A DNA stretch of 64,000 nucleotides from Parietaria judaica. Taxonomy: Eukaryota > Streptophyta > Magnoliopsida > Rosales > Urticaceae. Position numbers and translations under genes: made by a program. Below are positions 12,748 through 23,317 of the stretch, piece after piece. Below the pieces are notes generated by a model, which worked only from the letters and a program-made list of their open reading frames with translations, did not search any database and was not told the origin of the DNA. How positions within the stretch are numbered: position 1 is the first letter of the stretch; every line of letters begins with the position of its first letter. The stretch spans positions 14,909,056-14,973,055 of the forward strand of contig OX940868.1 in the NCBI GenBank assembly GCA_954871525.1. Direction: 5' to 3'.

Positions 12748-13318
12748 GTATAATCTCGATAAATTAATAACTTCGATTAAATAATAATTTTATCCGGTCC
12801 AAATTGGAGCCTAACTAGCTAAATTAATAATTCGCTAAATTTATAAGATAATAATAAAAAAAAATATAAGTATATAAGTCCCAACTGATATATAAATTAA
12901 TAATTCAAAATAAAATTTGTAATAATACTACATATATAATTATGTAATATATATATATATATAACGTTGTATAACTGGTAACGAAATCATCTAAAATAAA
13001 AACTATTAATAATTAACTAATCATGTTGTGTTTTGAAATATAATTATGAACTTATTTTCCTATTTTTAAAATTTATATCTATATACAAATAATTATGAAG
13101 TTATTTGCATATTTTCGCTACAATTGCAACATTGCTTAGAACAAGCTCAATTTCAGTATTATCATCTTCAAACTAGGTATTATGATTATAATATTGTTGA
13201 CATGTTATTTGTTTTTCTTCTAATTATGAATAACTTTATAAATTAATAACTCAATAATATAAATAATTTTGACGGTCCTAACATTATTAATTTATAATTT
13301 TTTTACTATAAATAACAA
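12748..13318. repeat. AT-rich repeat with inverted 'ATAAATTAATAA' ends
   Basis: The left part contains 'ctcgataaattaataac' and 'tatccggtcc'. The right part contains the opposite-strand versions 'ggtcctaacattattaattt' and 'taaattaataactc'. This suggests a small inverted-repeat transposon. Termini and target duplication were not resolved. Confidence 0.35.
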
Positions 13319-13693
13319 CCATTATTATATAATTAAAATAGCTTCTTTTTTAATCACACTTCATGCAATCGGTCCTTAAATTGACCCTCACTCGCTTTGA
13401 ACTTTCCATGTACAACAAAACTGAATTATATCTCATTCTCGTTTAAAGAATGGACCAATTACTTCTTTTCGTTTTGGATATAATGTCACTATCAAATCTT
13501 AAATATTCCAGGAAGGTCGTATCGATATAACTGAGCCAAATAATATAAAAGAAATAAATTTCAATATAAAAATATTGATAAATTTCATGCAAATTACAAG
13601 TCAAGTGTGTAGCACACTTTGGTCCAACAAGATATAATGTCCGTACATAACACAGCATATATATAGTAACTACTAAATGACATTTATTCGGTA

Positions 13694-15200
13694 TTATTTA
13701 CTAGGAAAACAAACAATCATTTTATACCCAAACATACCTTGCTTGTTATGGCTAAATGGAATTCCCATAACAAGATCACTCGAAACCGATCCGATCCAGT
13801 GAGAAACGCGAAAAGGCCGGTTCCCTTTGCAAAATTCAAGCTCATTTGCACCGAAATCGTCCCAGCTCGCCACTTTAATTCTACTCCCGAGGCCTACGTT
13901 TGACTCAAAAACGACGTCGTTGTTCGAGATTTCGTCAATCATAATTGAATCACTCGCGAATCGCAAAGAGGTCATCTTCAGTGTCGTCTTGGCACTGAGC
14001 TTGCTCCTCGCCTGCTCAACGCAAGCTCTTGCGAGCGCTCTGAATTCTTCCAGCAAGTATGGATCGGTTTGGTCGTTGGTCGAAGCAACATTGAAGACCA
14101 TAGTTTGAGCCGAGCCTTTGGTAGGGTTAGAGATGAATAACTCGCCAATTTTCGGGGTACAAGCTTCGTTTTTAAGATTTGGAAGGTAAAATAAGGGGTT
14201 TTCACCATGTTGGGAGAGCAAATCAGTGTGGATCTGAGCCCATGTTTTGAGAGTATTTTCATTCAACAAAAGATCTGCCAAGAGAATGCTACAACTGATT
14301 CCAATGGTGTACCCACCACATGCAAAATTTGTAACCTGGGACCAAAAATATAATGAAAATTCTAATGATAAATTTCGACGCCTATAATTTACAATTTGGT
14401 ATAGTTTAATAACTCTAAAATAAATTATATGCTTATACTTTTTTTTAAAATATTTATACGTTAAGAATATAATTTTAACCAATATTATTATATGTTTTTA
14501 CTTTTTACCTATGAAAAATAATATCAATTACACTTCTTAATTTTCTCTTTACCATTATGAATTACAAGGAAGCAGGTACATTTATACGTATATAGATTGA
14601 GAAGTACTGAAAATAACTATTCAATATTTAGATCAAATTCTATCCTTGATATGTAGAATTTCTATAAAATGGACGGAAGTCTGATATTTCTTAAAATGAT
14701 CTCAAAGTCCGAACAAGATGTGTAATTAGTTCTCTTATAAAACAGGAAAAAGAGTAAGGTGTTTATTTGATAATTAAAAAAAAAACATACACTAATAACT
14801 ATATATATTATAGATCACAAAAATAGACGTACTTTTTATTATTATTGAATACTTCGTTAAGAGGTATAACTAAAATTCAGAAGTAAACGTATATATTGAT
14901 CACTATTGACATTTGGGAAGATAGTTTAGACGTATACGAGAGTCTTATCTTCACATTCTCCAAAATGTATACCTATATTTGGATGTAGACAAATTATGTG
15001 ATGCGTGATTTTAGTTAGAAATAAATGTTTTCTCTTTCAATTTATTAAGTTTTTAAATAAATAAAATTTAATTGCAATTCAATCCCATTATGTGCTCATC
15101 ATATACATATTCATAATCATACTTTCATACAAGTCCTACGTTATCATTTAAGAGTAAATCTCTGAAAGGCTCGATGTTGACTCTTAGTGAATCCATGGGC

Positions 15201-15265
<65 letters not shown>

Positions 15266-17705
15266 CCATTTCGAAGTTGTTTATTCATACGATTTTCTCT
15301 CGAGAATCAATTTTGTTTAGATGAGTTTTCTTGTTAAAGTGTTTTTTTTTTTTTTTGGTCTAATTTGCCTCATAATATTCTATTAGGTATATTTTGCCCC
15401 TGAATTATTATTTCAGTGCAGAATAATATTTATTTTTAAAGCGTTTTACTTTTAAAGTTTGATTTCGATGCAATTTATTCCTGGGTAAACTGCGGCTAAT
15501 GTACTCAATGTTTGATTTTCTGCGAATTATGTACCCAATGTTTATTTTCGGCGGCTAATGTACCCAATGTTTGATCCGTTAGATATTTTTGGGTTTTCCG
15601 TCAGTTGATCCTTAGATAGTTATCCTCCTCTATATGTACCGTTTTCGTAATTTTGACATAACTCACTCATTTTTTTTCTAAATTTTATGCACAACCTATG
15701 GTTAGAAAGATAAGAGATATATATACAACTTTTATGTTTTAAGTTTTGTAAAATAAGTTTTAAAAAAATACAAAATTTCAACAACAACGTAAAACTGGAC
15801 ATTAGTTTAATGAAAAATATTTGTTTCGAGTAAATTTTAATATACTTAATGACTTTTTATGATGAAACTTAAAAGAAAAAAGTTATAGATAAATGTTTTA
15901 TCTTTCCAACAGGTGTTTATTTATAAATTTTTGACAAAAAATGAGTGAGTTATGCCAAAAATATGAAAGATGTGATGTGAAATAATATTTCATATTTTTG
16001 GCATAACTCACTCATTTTTTATCCAAAATTTATAAATAAACACTTGTTGGAAAGATAAAACATTTATCTACAACTTTTTTCTTTTACGTTTCATCATAAA
16101 AAGTCATTAAGTATATTAAAATTTTCTCGAAACAAATATTTTGCATTAAACTAATGTGCAATTTTACGTTGTACTTGAAATTTCGCATTTTTTTAAAACT
16201 GATTTTACAAAACTTAAAACACCAAAGTTGTATATCTATCTCTTATATTTCCAAACATAGGTCGTTCATAAAATTTGGACAAAACATGAGTGAGTTATGT
16301 CAAAAATACGAAAAGTGTACATATAGAGGAGGATAACTCTTTAATGGTCAACTGACAGAAAACCTAAAAATATCTAACGAATCAAACATCGGGTACATTA
16401 GCCGCCGAAAATAAACATTGGGTACATAAATCGCAGAAAATCAAACATTAGGTACATTAGCCGCAATTTACCCTTTATTCCTTTTAACATTATTACAAAT
16501 TGAGGATTACATTATGGAGTTTAAACTTTCATTTTATCGCTAAAAAAATTATGATTAATTATCATATTAAGTGAAAATTTTAAAAAAAAAAGTTTCCATT
16601 TCAAAGAATTTGCATAAAGTTCAACGGAAGAATTACATTGTATAAAAGTGGGAATATATAGGGTAAATTGCATGAGTATGAGAATTCGAGACACCTTCGA
16701 GAATAGAAAATGAAAAATTATGCGATAAATTGCAGTAAAATATATTTTTTATTTTTTACGGTAAAAGGCACTAATCAAATTCAACGGACAAACCCATTAT
16801 ATTCATTAACTAAGCTTAGTGAAGATTGTTCAAATTTAATGAACTAAGCACCTAAAAATTGATTTTTTTAGCAAATGATCATTCATCATTGATTCTTCAT
16901 GGCATGTAAATGGGAGTACTAATTTATATGTTCATTTAATAATATTTAATCTTTTCCAACGTTTAGTTAATTGAAGTGACCAAAATTTTGTTGACTAAAC
17001 TGACTCTAATTATAATGATATTTTATTCATAATTCACCGGCCGTAGAATATTATTCTTCAGTTAACGCTATAAATGTTAAACAAATATAAATTACGTATT
17101 TAAATACAAACGACAAAATAAAAGAAATTAAAAAAAAAAACGTTTTCTCAAAGTAAGTGTCAACCAATACCGAATTCTTTCAAAGAAAATAAAATTGTGC
17201 TAATAATAATAAATTCCGAATTTAGACATACCTGAACGTAGAACAACGGCGAGAACTGAGGGTCAGTATCGTCAAAACCCTTCGAATCCCAGAACACGAG
17301 CTCAGCTTCGGACTCGGCGGTCAAACTCCCGGCGAAGTCAACTATCGCCGCAGTGATCCTCGCCTCGATGAGCTTCACGCCTGCGTCGTTCGAGACGAGG
17401 TCGAACTCGCCTTGATCACCCGAGGAGCGCTGGAGCCGGCCGGCGATAAGCGGCTGCGCCGAGAGGGCCTTGGCGAGCGACTCCTTGATCCAGCCGGCGT
17501 GGAGCGACCCCGAGTCGACCCCGCCTTGACCGGCCCCGTTGAAGTACATAACCACGTGGACGCAACCACCCGCCACCGCCCCGCCCGGGGAGACTCGCCG
17601 GGGGTTTCTGGTGGCGGTGACCGTCGACGGCGGGATGGACTGGATCACCTCGATCACAGCTTTACCGGTTGTGGAGGCGGTTTCGCCATTAATGAGGCTG
17701 GCCAT
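13694..17705 (-). CDS. BAHD acyltransferase-like protein, copy B
   Basis: Paralogue of the gene at 5479-7037. Exon 1 is 17705-17232 (158 codons), the intron is 17231-14336 and exon 2 is 14335-13694. The splice junction (YVQ|VTNF) has the same residue position and phase 0 as in copy A. The product is 371 residues. CGGYTIGISC occurs at 164-173, and the HXXXD site reads I175-L-L-A-D179, so the catalytic His is again Ile. DFGWG is replaced by EFCKG. Exon 1 is much richer in GC than the surrounding sequence. The 2.9-kb intron is six times longer than that of copy A because it holds a (TA)n tract and a 991-bp foldback transposon. I chose the ATG giving MASLING; an in-frame ATG 21 bp upstream is also possible. 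Expression across the long intron is unproven. Confidence 0.78.
15203..15263. repeat. (TA)n microsatellite in the intron of BAHD copy B
   Basis: About thirty uninterrupted AT dinucleotides. A self-complementary run of this length can form cruciforms and is prone to length change. Confidence 0.97.
15483..16473. mobile_element. Palindromic MULE-type foldback element
   Basis: The 991-bp element is almost one continuous inverted repeat: GGGTAAACTGCGGCTAATGTA at the left mirrors TACATTAGCCGCAATTTACCC at the right. The two arms meet near 15975, around a short 'gatgtgatgtgaaata' centre. It is flanked by a perfect 9-bp direct repeat TTTATTCCT (15474-15482 and 16474-16482), the duplication length of Mutator-like elements. 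It has no coding capacity; the two mirrored 60-codon open frames are a by-product of the palindrome. It sits in the intron of BAHD copy B. Confidence 0.9.
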
Positions 17706-17760
17706 TTCTCTTTTCATTAATAACACTATGAAGTAATTGAAAGTAGCGAATCTTACGTGA

Positions 17761-17766
17761 TTTATA
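17761..17766 (-). promoter_or_regulatory. Putative TATA box of BAHD-like copy B
   Basis: The minus strand reads CCCTATAAATCACG, with the TATAAA core about 56 bp upstream of the chosen ATG at 17705. Confidence 0.45.
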
Positions 17767-18621
17767 GGGGAAATTTTTTTACTTCCGGGGCCCTTGATAA
17801 TTAATAAAATTGCAAATATGGCCCATCATTATAATTTTTGTGGTCATGAAGAAGTGTTGGCCTTGTGTGTTAATCATAATTAATTTTTGTTCAACTATAA
17901 ATAGACTCATTTCGACCCTTGACGTATACTAGTAACAATTTATTATACAGATTTGTGTACTGTACGTAGTCCTTTGTTATTACTTATCAAAACTTAAACT
18001 GTGTGTTAAGGTTTAAAACTTTAATTAACTAATGTCAATGATGGTCACATTGTGTACTTTTGCCGACTGATAAATTATACGTATAATTTATTTAAGAGAA
18101 ATTGCACCAAATAGCCAGATTGAAACATAGGTTTAGCAAAATAGCTAAACTTTGGTTAATTTTGTAAACTAGCCAATCAACATGAGGTGGCATTTTAATA
18201 ACATTTTTTATTCCCGTAATGCCCTTTAATTAACCATTTTATAATATAATTTTTGTATTTAATTAAAAATAATATTAATGTTTCAACACAAATCAAGCTG
18301 TAATTGTTTTGCATTTAATTGTGCATAAATTTTGGAATTAATTACCCAATTTGAATAATTTTTAATCGATCCTATCTCTCTCTCTCTTGTATGGCTTTCA
18401 TCATCTCTATACACACAGAATCTCCACATTTACTACACCGATTGATAATATTCCCAGCTCGCAGATCACCGTCGTCGCCGATCAGTTTCCGGATCTCAAG
18501 ACCTTCATGAGCTGATTCGCAGAGGATTTCGAGCTCTTGAGATTTGCACTGTCACGCTTTCTTTGGCGTGGCTTGAATCGGTTGGAGATGTCGGTGGCAA
18601 ATTGAATTGCTTGGCCGAGAG

Positions 18622-18768
18622 ATGCGGCGACGCAGGGCCGAGTTCCGGCGACGGCGGAGGTTTCCGAATTGGATCTGGGCGCTTCTCGGGCTCTTCTCCG
18701 TTGCTGGATTGCTCTTGTTCGTGCTCCACCATAACCACAATAAAGATCGGCTCGAGCCGCCTTCACTG
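18622..18768 (+). pseudogene. Captured GAUT11-like exon 1 fragment
   Basis: The frame beginning MRRRRAEFRRRRRFPNWIW, then LLGLFSVAGLLLF and a His-rich HHNHNKDR segment, matches the N-terminus of plant GAUT11-type galacturonosyltransferases as I know that family. These are Golgi type II membrane proteins of pectin synthesis: an Arg-rich cytosolic tail, one membrane anchor, then the start of the stem. A donor-like CTG|GTCGGT follows. Only this N-terminal exon is present; the glycosyltransferase domain is absent. It is a transposon-captured fragment and not a working gene. Confidence 0.72.
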
Positions 18769-18892
18769 GTCGGTACTTTAGCTTTGTTTTTGCTCGATTT
18801 GATTGGAATGAATGTTTCGTGATCGTCGCCATTGTTGATGTTGAGATCATTGGTTTAACTTTACCTTTTGTTTGAGGTTTTTGCAATGAATT

Positions 18893-19150
18893 ATGCATAT
18901 TCCTGATGAGAAACTTCATAGGGAGAAGGCGATTTTCGCTTCTATCTTATCGATTTTCGGAAACAGCCTCGCTCCGAACCACCACGCCACATTCGCCGCC
19001 AAACAACGCCAAGCCACCCATTTTCTTCTCGACTCAACTCTAACCCTTCAAACCCAACCAAATCCTCTTCCGAACCAGAGCCTCGCCGCCTTCTCACGCT
19101 GGCTCCGTCGCCGAAACCACCGGTACTGTATTCTCCGACCCAACTAGTTT
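18893..19150 (+). other. Captured GC-rich segment of unknown origin
   Basis: One frame reads a Ser/Pro/Arg-rich stretch (around 'HPFSSRLNSNPSNPTKSSS') that could be a plastid transit peptide. It may belong to the same donor gene as the SHMT-like exon that follows. A T-rich run ending GGCAG (to 19222) looks like the end of an intron between them. I do not recognise a protein here. Confidence 0.35.
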
Positions 19151-19222
19151 TATTCCCGTGACAAAGTTGTGTCTGCGTGTTTTTTTTTTGTTTGTGTTGT
19201 TGGTGTTTTGTGTTAATGGCAG

Positions 19223-19410
19223 GTAATGGATTGAGCTTTGTGGACCACGGGCTCGGCGAGGCCGATCCCGAGGTTCGGACGATCGTGGACAAGGAGAAAC
19301 AGAGGCAGTTCCGGAGCCTCGAGCTCATCGCGTCAATATCATGTGCAGTGCGGGTATGGAGACCGTCGGGTCGTGCCTCACCAACATTTACTCCGAGGGG
19401 TTGCGCGCTC
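19223..19410 (+). pseudogene. Captured plastid SHMT (SHM3-like) exon fragment
   Basis: After a consensus acceptor (TTAATGGCAG) the frame reads FVDHGLGEADPEVRTIVDKE, then KQRQFRSLELIAS. This is the start of the mature region of plant plastid serine hydroxymethyltransferase. A frame change follows LELIAS; the homologous reading continues in another frame as METVGSCLTNIYSEGL. The pyridoxal-phosphate lysine and the rest of the enzyme are missing. It is a captured, frameshifted fragment within the Pack-MULE. SHMT in general interconverts serine and glycine with tetrahydrofolate. Confidence 0.8.
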
Positions 19411-19537
19411 GAAAACACGGAGGCCACGGCGATCGACGGCGAAGCTTCGGCGGTCTTACGGGAGAGAGAAAGAGAGAGATTATTTTTTGTATTTAAAATA
19501 TTTGATTATTGTATTTACATTTTAATATGAATAATAT

Positions 19538-19790
19538 TAATTATTGTTAATTTACGTTGATTCGTTATTAATTTACGTTGATTCGTTGTTAATTTACGTT
19601 AATTCGTTGTTAATTTACGAATTAACGCAAATTTGTTGTTAATTCATTGTAAATTCGTTGTTAATTTACGTAAATTAATGTAAATTCGTTGTTAATTCAT
19701 TGTAAATTCGTTGTTAATTTACGTTAATTCGATGTTAATTTATTATGATTCGTTGTTGATTTACGTTAATTCGCGTCTTTAATTTGTTGA
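19538..19790. repeat. Tandem minisatellite of TTAATTTACGTTAATTCGTTG type
   Basis: Roughly a dozen degenerate copies of a unit of about 18-21 bp, alternating 'ttaatttacg' and 'ttaattcgttg' words. It lies between the captured fragments and the right terminal repeat of the Pack-MULE. Confidence 0.85.
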
Positions 19791-20549
19791 TATTTTTTGA
19801 AAAAAAATAAATCCGAAAATTATATAATTTTTTTTAATTGAAAATTCGAATTATATAAAAAAAACGTTTGGTTTTGGTTGTTACCATATTTATAGCTATT
19901 TCAATTAATAGCAATATTTTTAATTAATGAAAATAAATAAATTTTTAATTAATATAATTATTCATAATTAATGTCATTGATTTTTTCAGATTAATAACCC
20001 ACAAATTACGTGGTTAATTTGTATTTATTTTTAATTTCGTTTTTAATTATTAAAGGTAATAATGTAATTAGAAATTCACTTAAATGGTTAATTGGCTAGT
20101 TTACAAAATTAACCAAAGTTTGGCTATTTTGCTAAACCCACTTTCAAGATTGGCTATTACCCTTAAGAACCCTTTATTTAAATACTGATGATGTTGATTT
20201 CAAGCGGTTAGATTCATCGAGTATAGTAGTATTCACACGGGATTTAGCAGTAAAAGTACGACAAAGTATATATTTATAGGCGAAACCTTTTAAATTTTAT
20301 TTTGTCGTGGTAAAATTTCTAAAAAATAAATAAAAAAGTTATGATGTGAGAAGACAAACTTACTTTTTGGTTTTTGGAACTTCTGGCATGGTAAAAATAA
20401 AATTTGCAATCTACGACATGACTAGCTATTTTGATTTTTTAAAACTTTTGTCACGATAAAATAAAATTTAGAATATATTGCGTATGTACGGATGCTTAAT
20501 GGTAAGTTTACCGCAAATATTCCTATTTTTATTATATCACTATACTTGT

Positions 20550-20923
20550 CAGAGCCGGCCCAACATTTTCGGGGGCCTTGGGCAAAAACATAAAACGAGG
20601 CCCTTTTAATTTCTAAATAATAATATATTTGATAAAACATATCATGCTCAAAATACAATATTTATGGTTGTTCTACGAAATATATTTTTTCTTGATTTTT
20701 CTAGTAAGCATGTTATATTTCTTTTTCTAGTAAGTATGTTGTTGTTTTTTATTTTTCAAGTTGCATCACTTACAACACCAACGAGGAGGCCTATTTCATC
20801 TTATCTTATAAGCGTTCTTCTAATTCAATTTTTTTAATGGTTAAGTTATATAATATATGGGGCCTTTAAATATTGGGGGTCTTGGTCGGTCGCCCAACTC
20901 GCCCACCTATCGAGCCGGCTCTG
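20550..20923. mobile_element. Small hAT-like MITE with CAGAGCCGGC termini
   Basis: The 374-bp element starts CAGAGCCGGCC and ends GAGCCGGCTCTG. The interior contains 'gggggccttgggc' and its rough inverse. The flanks are atacttgt and atacacat, which share five of eight bases; this is compatible with an aged 8-bp target duplication but is not proof. It has no coding capacity. Confidence 0.7.
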
Positions 20924-21571
20924 ATACACATACATTACTCGTAATATTTATAAAAATCGATTGTATATTTTATAAATAATTATATTTTGTACTATATAAT
21001 TATATTTGAATAAAAAAAAAAAGTAAACGAATAGCAATATGTGCCGTTTCGAGGGCTGAGAGGTTTTTTTTTTTTTTTTTCTTAAGCCTAACCGATGGCT
21101 TTTCACTAAAAAGAGTAGCAATGAGTCTTACAATTCGTTTTGTCGTTCATTTAAAATAATCTATTTTGTATATTTTCTTTGGTAAACTCTAGATATTTTT
21201 ATTTTTATTTTTGTTGACAAAATTCATGAAAAGATAGTGCATTTTCATTGGTTTAACTTTAAAATTTAAAGGTTTTTTAATGGTTTTCAGTTATATATGG
21301 AGAAATTCAGCTAACATTGGCATCTCAATAAACAACTCGAGCTCACAAAACTCTACAAGCACCCCCCAAAAGTGGGCTTATTATCCGCTTCATTTCGAAA
21401 TGCAGCCAACAACGAGCTCAGTTTTTGGGGTGTTGGTTATAATTTAAATACAGTGTAAGGTTAATTATTTATACGATGTATATATGTTTTAATTTTTATA
21501 CTTCTCTTTTAAGTCATCGCGTTATTGGAAATCAATAGTTCTTGGATTTTCATACTTGAGTTGACATCATA
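20924..21571. other. Intergenic, AT-rich
   Basis: Contains a long T-run at 21065-21080. No gene or repeat boundary was recognised. Confidence 0.55.
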
Positions 21572-21576
21572 CTAGT

Positions 21577-22197
21577 TGTAGAGTGCGATTTCTATCGCCT
21601 TGCAATCACAAAGATAATCGAAATAACACAAATAATTATGAATAATACGAATATCCTTGATTTATTATGATTCCGAGAGGACCCGGTTTCTTCCTTTTGA
21701 TAGCTCGGACAATCGAAGGTTACACACTATGATCCTTGAGAGATCGAGAATACTACGAATAAGCAAACTCAAAAAGACTCAAGAATAACTCTTTCTAACT
21801 CACGATTTATTGGATACTGAATGAATATACACTGAGTCTACATGCGTATTTATAGGTTTGAAGGTTTTCTAGATTGTTCCCTGAATCTTGCTAGGGTTTC
21901 CTTCTGTTTCGTTATGACCGTTGTTGACCTCCCTTATTTGCGTTGGATATCCCACGAAATCCTCAACTGAATGAGCTATCCTTCCTCCTTTCTCGCGATC
22001 TCGAATAACTTCTTCTTTTAATTCGATTTGGCTTTTCCGATGAGCTTCTTATGGGCTTTACTCGCTGGGCCCTAATTTTCCCTATCTTTTGATGGGCCTG
22101 GAATCTTCGAGTGATCTTGCTTCTATTTTATGTCGTTTGTTTCACAAACGACATCGGATAATGTTGAGGAGAGATTTGACAAAATCTGACCTTAACA
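21577..22197 (-). repeat. Probable solo LTR
   Basis: On the minus strand the segment begins TGTTAAGGTC and ends CTCTACA, the TG...CA ends of an LTR. It contains a TATA-like 'cctataaatacgcatg' near 21851 and polyadenylation-type sequence downstream. The flanks CTAGT (21572-21576) and CCAGT (22198-22202) match at four of five bases, as expected for an old 5-bp target duplication. No primer site or coding region is attached, so it looks like the product of LTR-LTR recombination. Confidence 0.6.
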
Positions 22198-22425
22198 CCA
22201 GTTTCAGTTAGTCTTATTAATAAAATTATATATATATATGATTGTCTATCGTTTTCAACTAAAATTAATTGTATAGTTGTCACAACTTACAACAATCTAG
22301 TCCCTTTGCACCATTACCCACATTTAAAACCAATAAGAAACCCATTTCATTAATATCAGAAGGGACTAGATTGTACAAGAAAAAGTACCCTATTTTTTTC
22401 CAAATCTGGGTATAGATAATTATAA

Positions 22426-22558
22426 GGGTTATTTGCGGCAAAAGTGGCCAACAATAGGGCACTTCAACAGTTATGTTACCAATGCCAAAAAACTATGGCA
22501 ATAGTACCCAATGTACTCTAATTGCGCGTGATTACGAAATCCGTCCAATTAGTGGGTA
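22426..22558 (+). repeat. MULE left terminal inverted repeat
   Basis: Begins GGGTTATTTGCGGCAAAAGT and ends at ATTAGTGGGTA. It is the exact inverse of 28181-28313 as far as visual comparison shows. Divergence starts immediately inside. Confidence 0.95.
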
Positions 22559-22776
22559 GGAAGTTAACGGAGATGCCAAGTGGCATGGATACACTACCAC
22601 GTTTGCCATTCCACGTGGACACAGAGTTTAGGGTTTTAGAGTAATTAAATAATAAACATTATTTATAACCCAAATTAATAAATATAATCAATTATTTCCC
22701 ATATTTATTTTCCCCTTCTCCTTCTTCTTCGACGCACTCCTCTTCTCTTTTTCCTCCTCAAGCTCGGCATCTCAAA

Positions 22777-23317
22777 ATGGTGAGTGAAGGTTCCTACTCG
22801 GGTCGGAGCTCTAGGCGATTAGATCGGACGAGGAATCCGAACCACCCGTACGATGGAGTTACTTGTTATTGTGGCGTGCCGTCGAACCTCCTCACCTCCG
22901 GAACCCCTTCAAATCCTGGAAGACACTTCCGTAGATGCTACAGAAGGCTGGTAAGAAACCTTAACTTGAAATCGCATTTGAAGTTCGAATTCGTCGATGC
23001 ATCATAAATGGTGGTTTGAAACCCTAAATTAAAGTCATATTTAGGTTTTGAATTTACATGTTCATTTTTCTGGTTATAAACACAAAACCCAGGAGGAAGG
23101 AGGGTGTACATTTTTCCGGTGGATCGATCCACCTCTGGGGGAAGAGTTGGTGCCCGCGGTCCCCGCGATCGGAGTTCGAGGTGAGATTCGAGGCCACCCA
23201 AATGCCGGAGGTGCTGTGTGTTGCCGTTGCCAACAATACGGAGTTACTTTGAATATTAGTTGGGTTAAGCTTGTTTGCATTTTGGCAGCCATGATCCTGC
23301 TTTGGCTCTGTAGATGA
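22777..23317 (+). CDS. GRF-type zinc-finger protein with C-terminal membrane segment (MULE accessory gene)
   Basis: Two exons: 22777-22950 and 23093-23317, with a phase-0 intron 22951-23092 (GTAAGA...CCCAG). The product is 132 residues. The GRF zinc finger is split by the intron: CYCGVPSN, NPGRHFRRC, then EEGGCTFFRWIDPP. This gives the family's Cys-X-Cys, the Gly-Arg-X-Phe and the Cys-Phe-Phe-X-Trp elements. GRF fingers are nucleic-acid-binding modules. A hydrophobic C-terminus (WVKLVCILAAMILLWLC) predicts a single tail anchor, as in many small plant GRF proteins. The gene lies wholly inside the MULE, near its left end, and faces the transposase. Its role is unknown; it may assist transposition or localise element products. 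The frame is open, in contrast to the transposase. Confidence 0.82.

Larger units (their letters stand above)
18096..20172. mobile_element. Pack-MULE carrying host gene fragments
   Basis: The 2077-bp element is bounded by a perfect 9-bp direct repeat TTTATTTAA (18087-18095 and 20173-20181). Its terminal inverted repeats match over about 85 bp. A shared core is GGTTTAGCAAAATAGC / AAACTTTGGTTAATTTTG / TAAACTAGCCAAT, though the outermost 20 bp have diverged. No transposase is encoded. The GC-rich middle (18430-19480) contains exon-like fragments of unrelated host genes, while the ends are AT-rich. This is the definition of a Pack-MULE, which duplicates host exons between Mutator-like termini. 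Splice-like signals survive within the captured region, so a chimeric transcript is possible. Confidence 0.88.

Noticed and set aside
15620..16336. Two mirrored 60-codon open frames
   Set aside because: They are the same sequence on both arms of the foldback palindrome and have no gene-like composition.
17412..17736. Plus-strand open frames over BAHD copy B exon 1
   Set aside because: Shadow frames of a GC-rich exon on the opposite strand.
18482..19427. Minus-strand open frames inside the Pack-MULE
   Set aside because: Antisense to the captured GAUT11-like and SHMT-like fragments; no family resemblance.
23048..23317. GRF gene read as one exon starting at 23048
   Set aside because: This would lose the first zinc ligands. 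Splicing 22950 to 23093 restores a complete GRF finger in frame.
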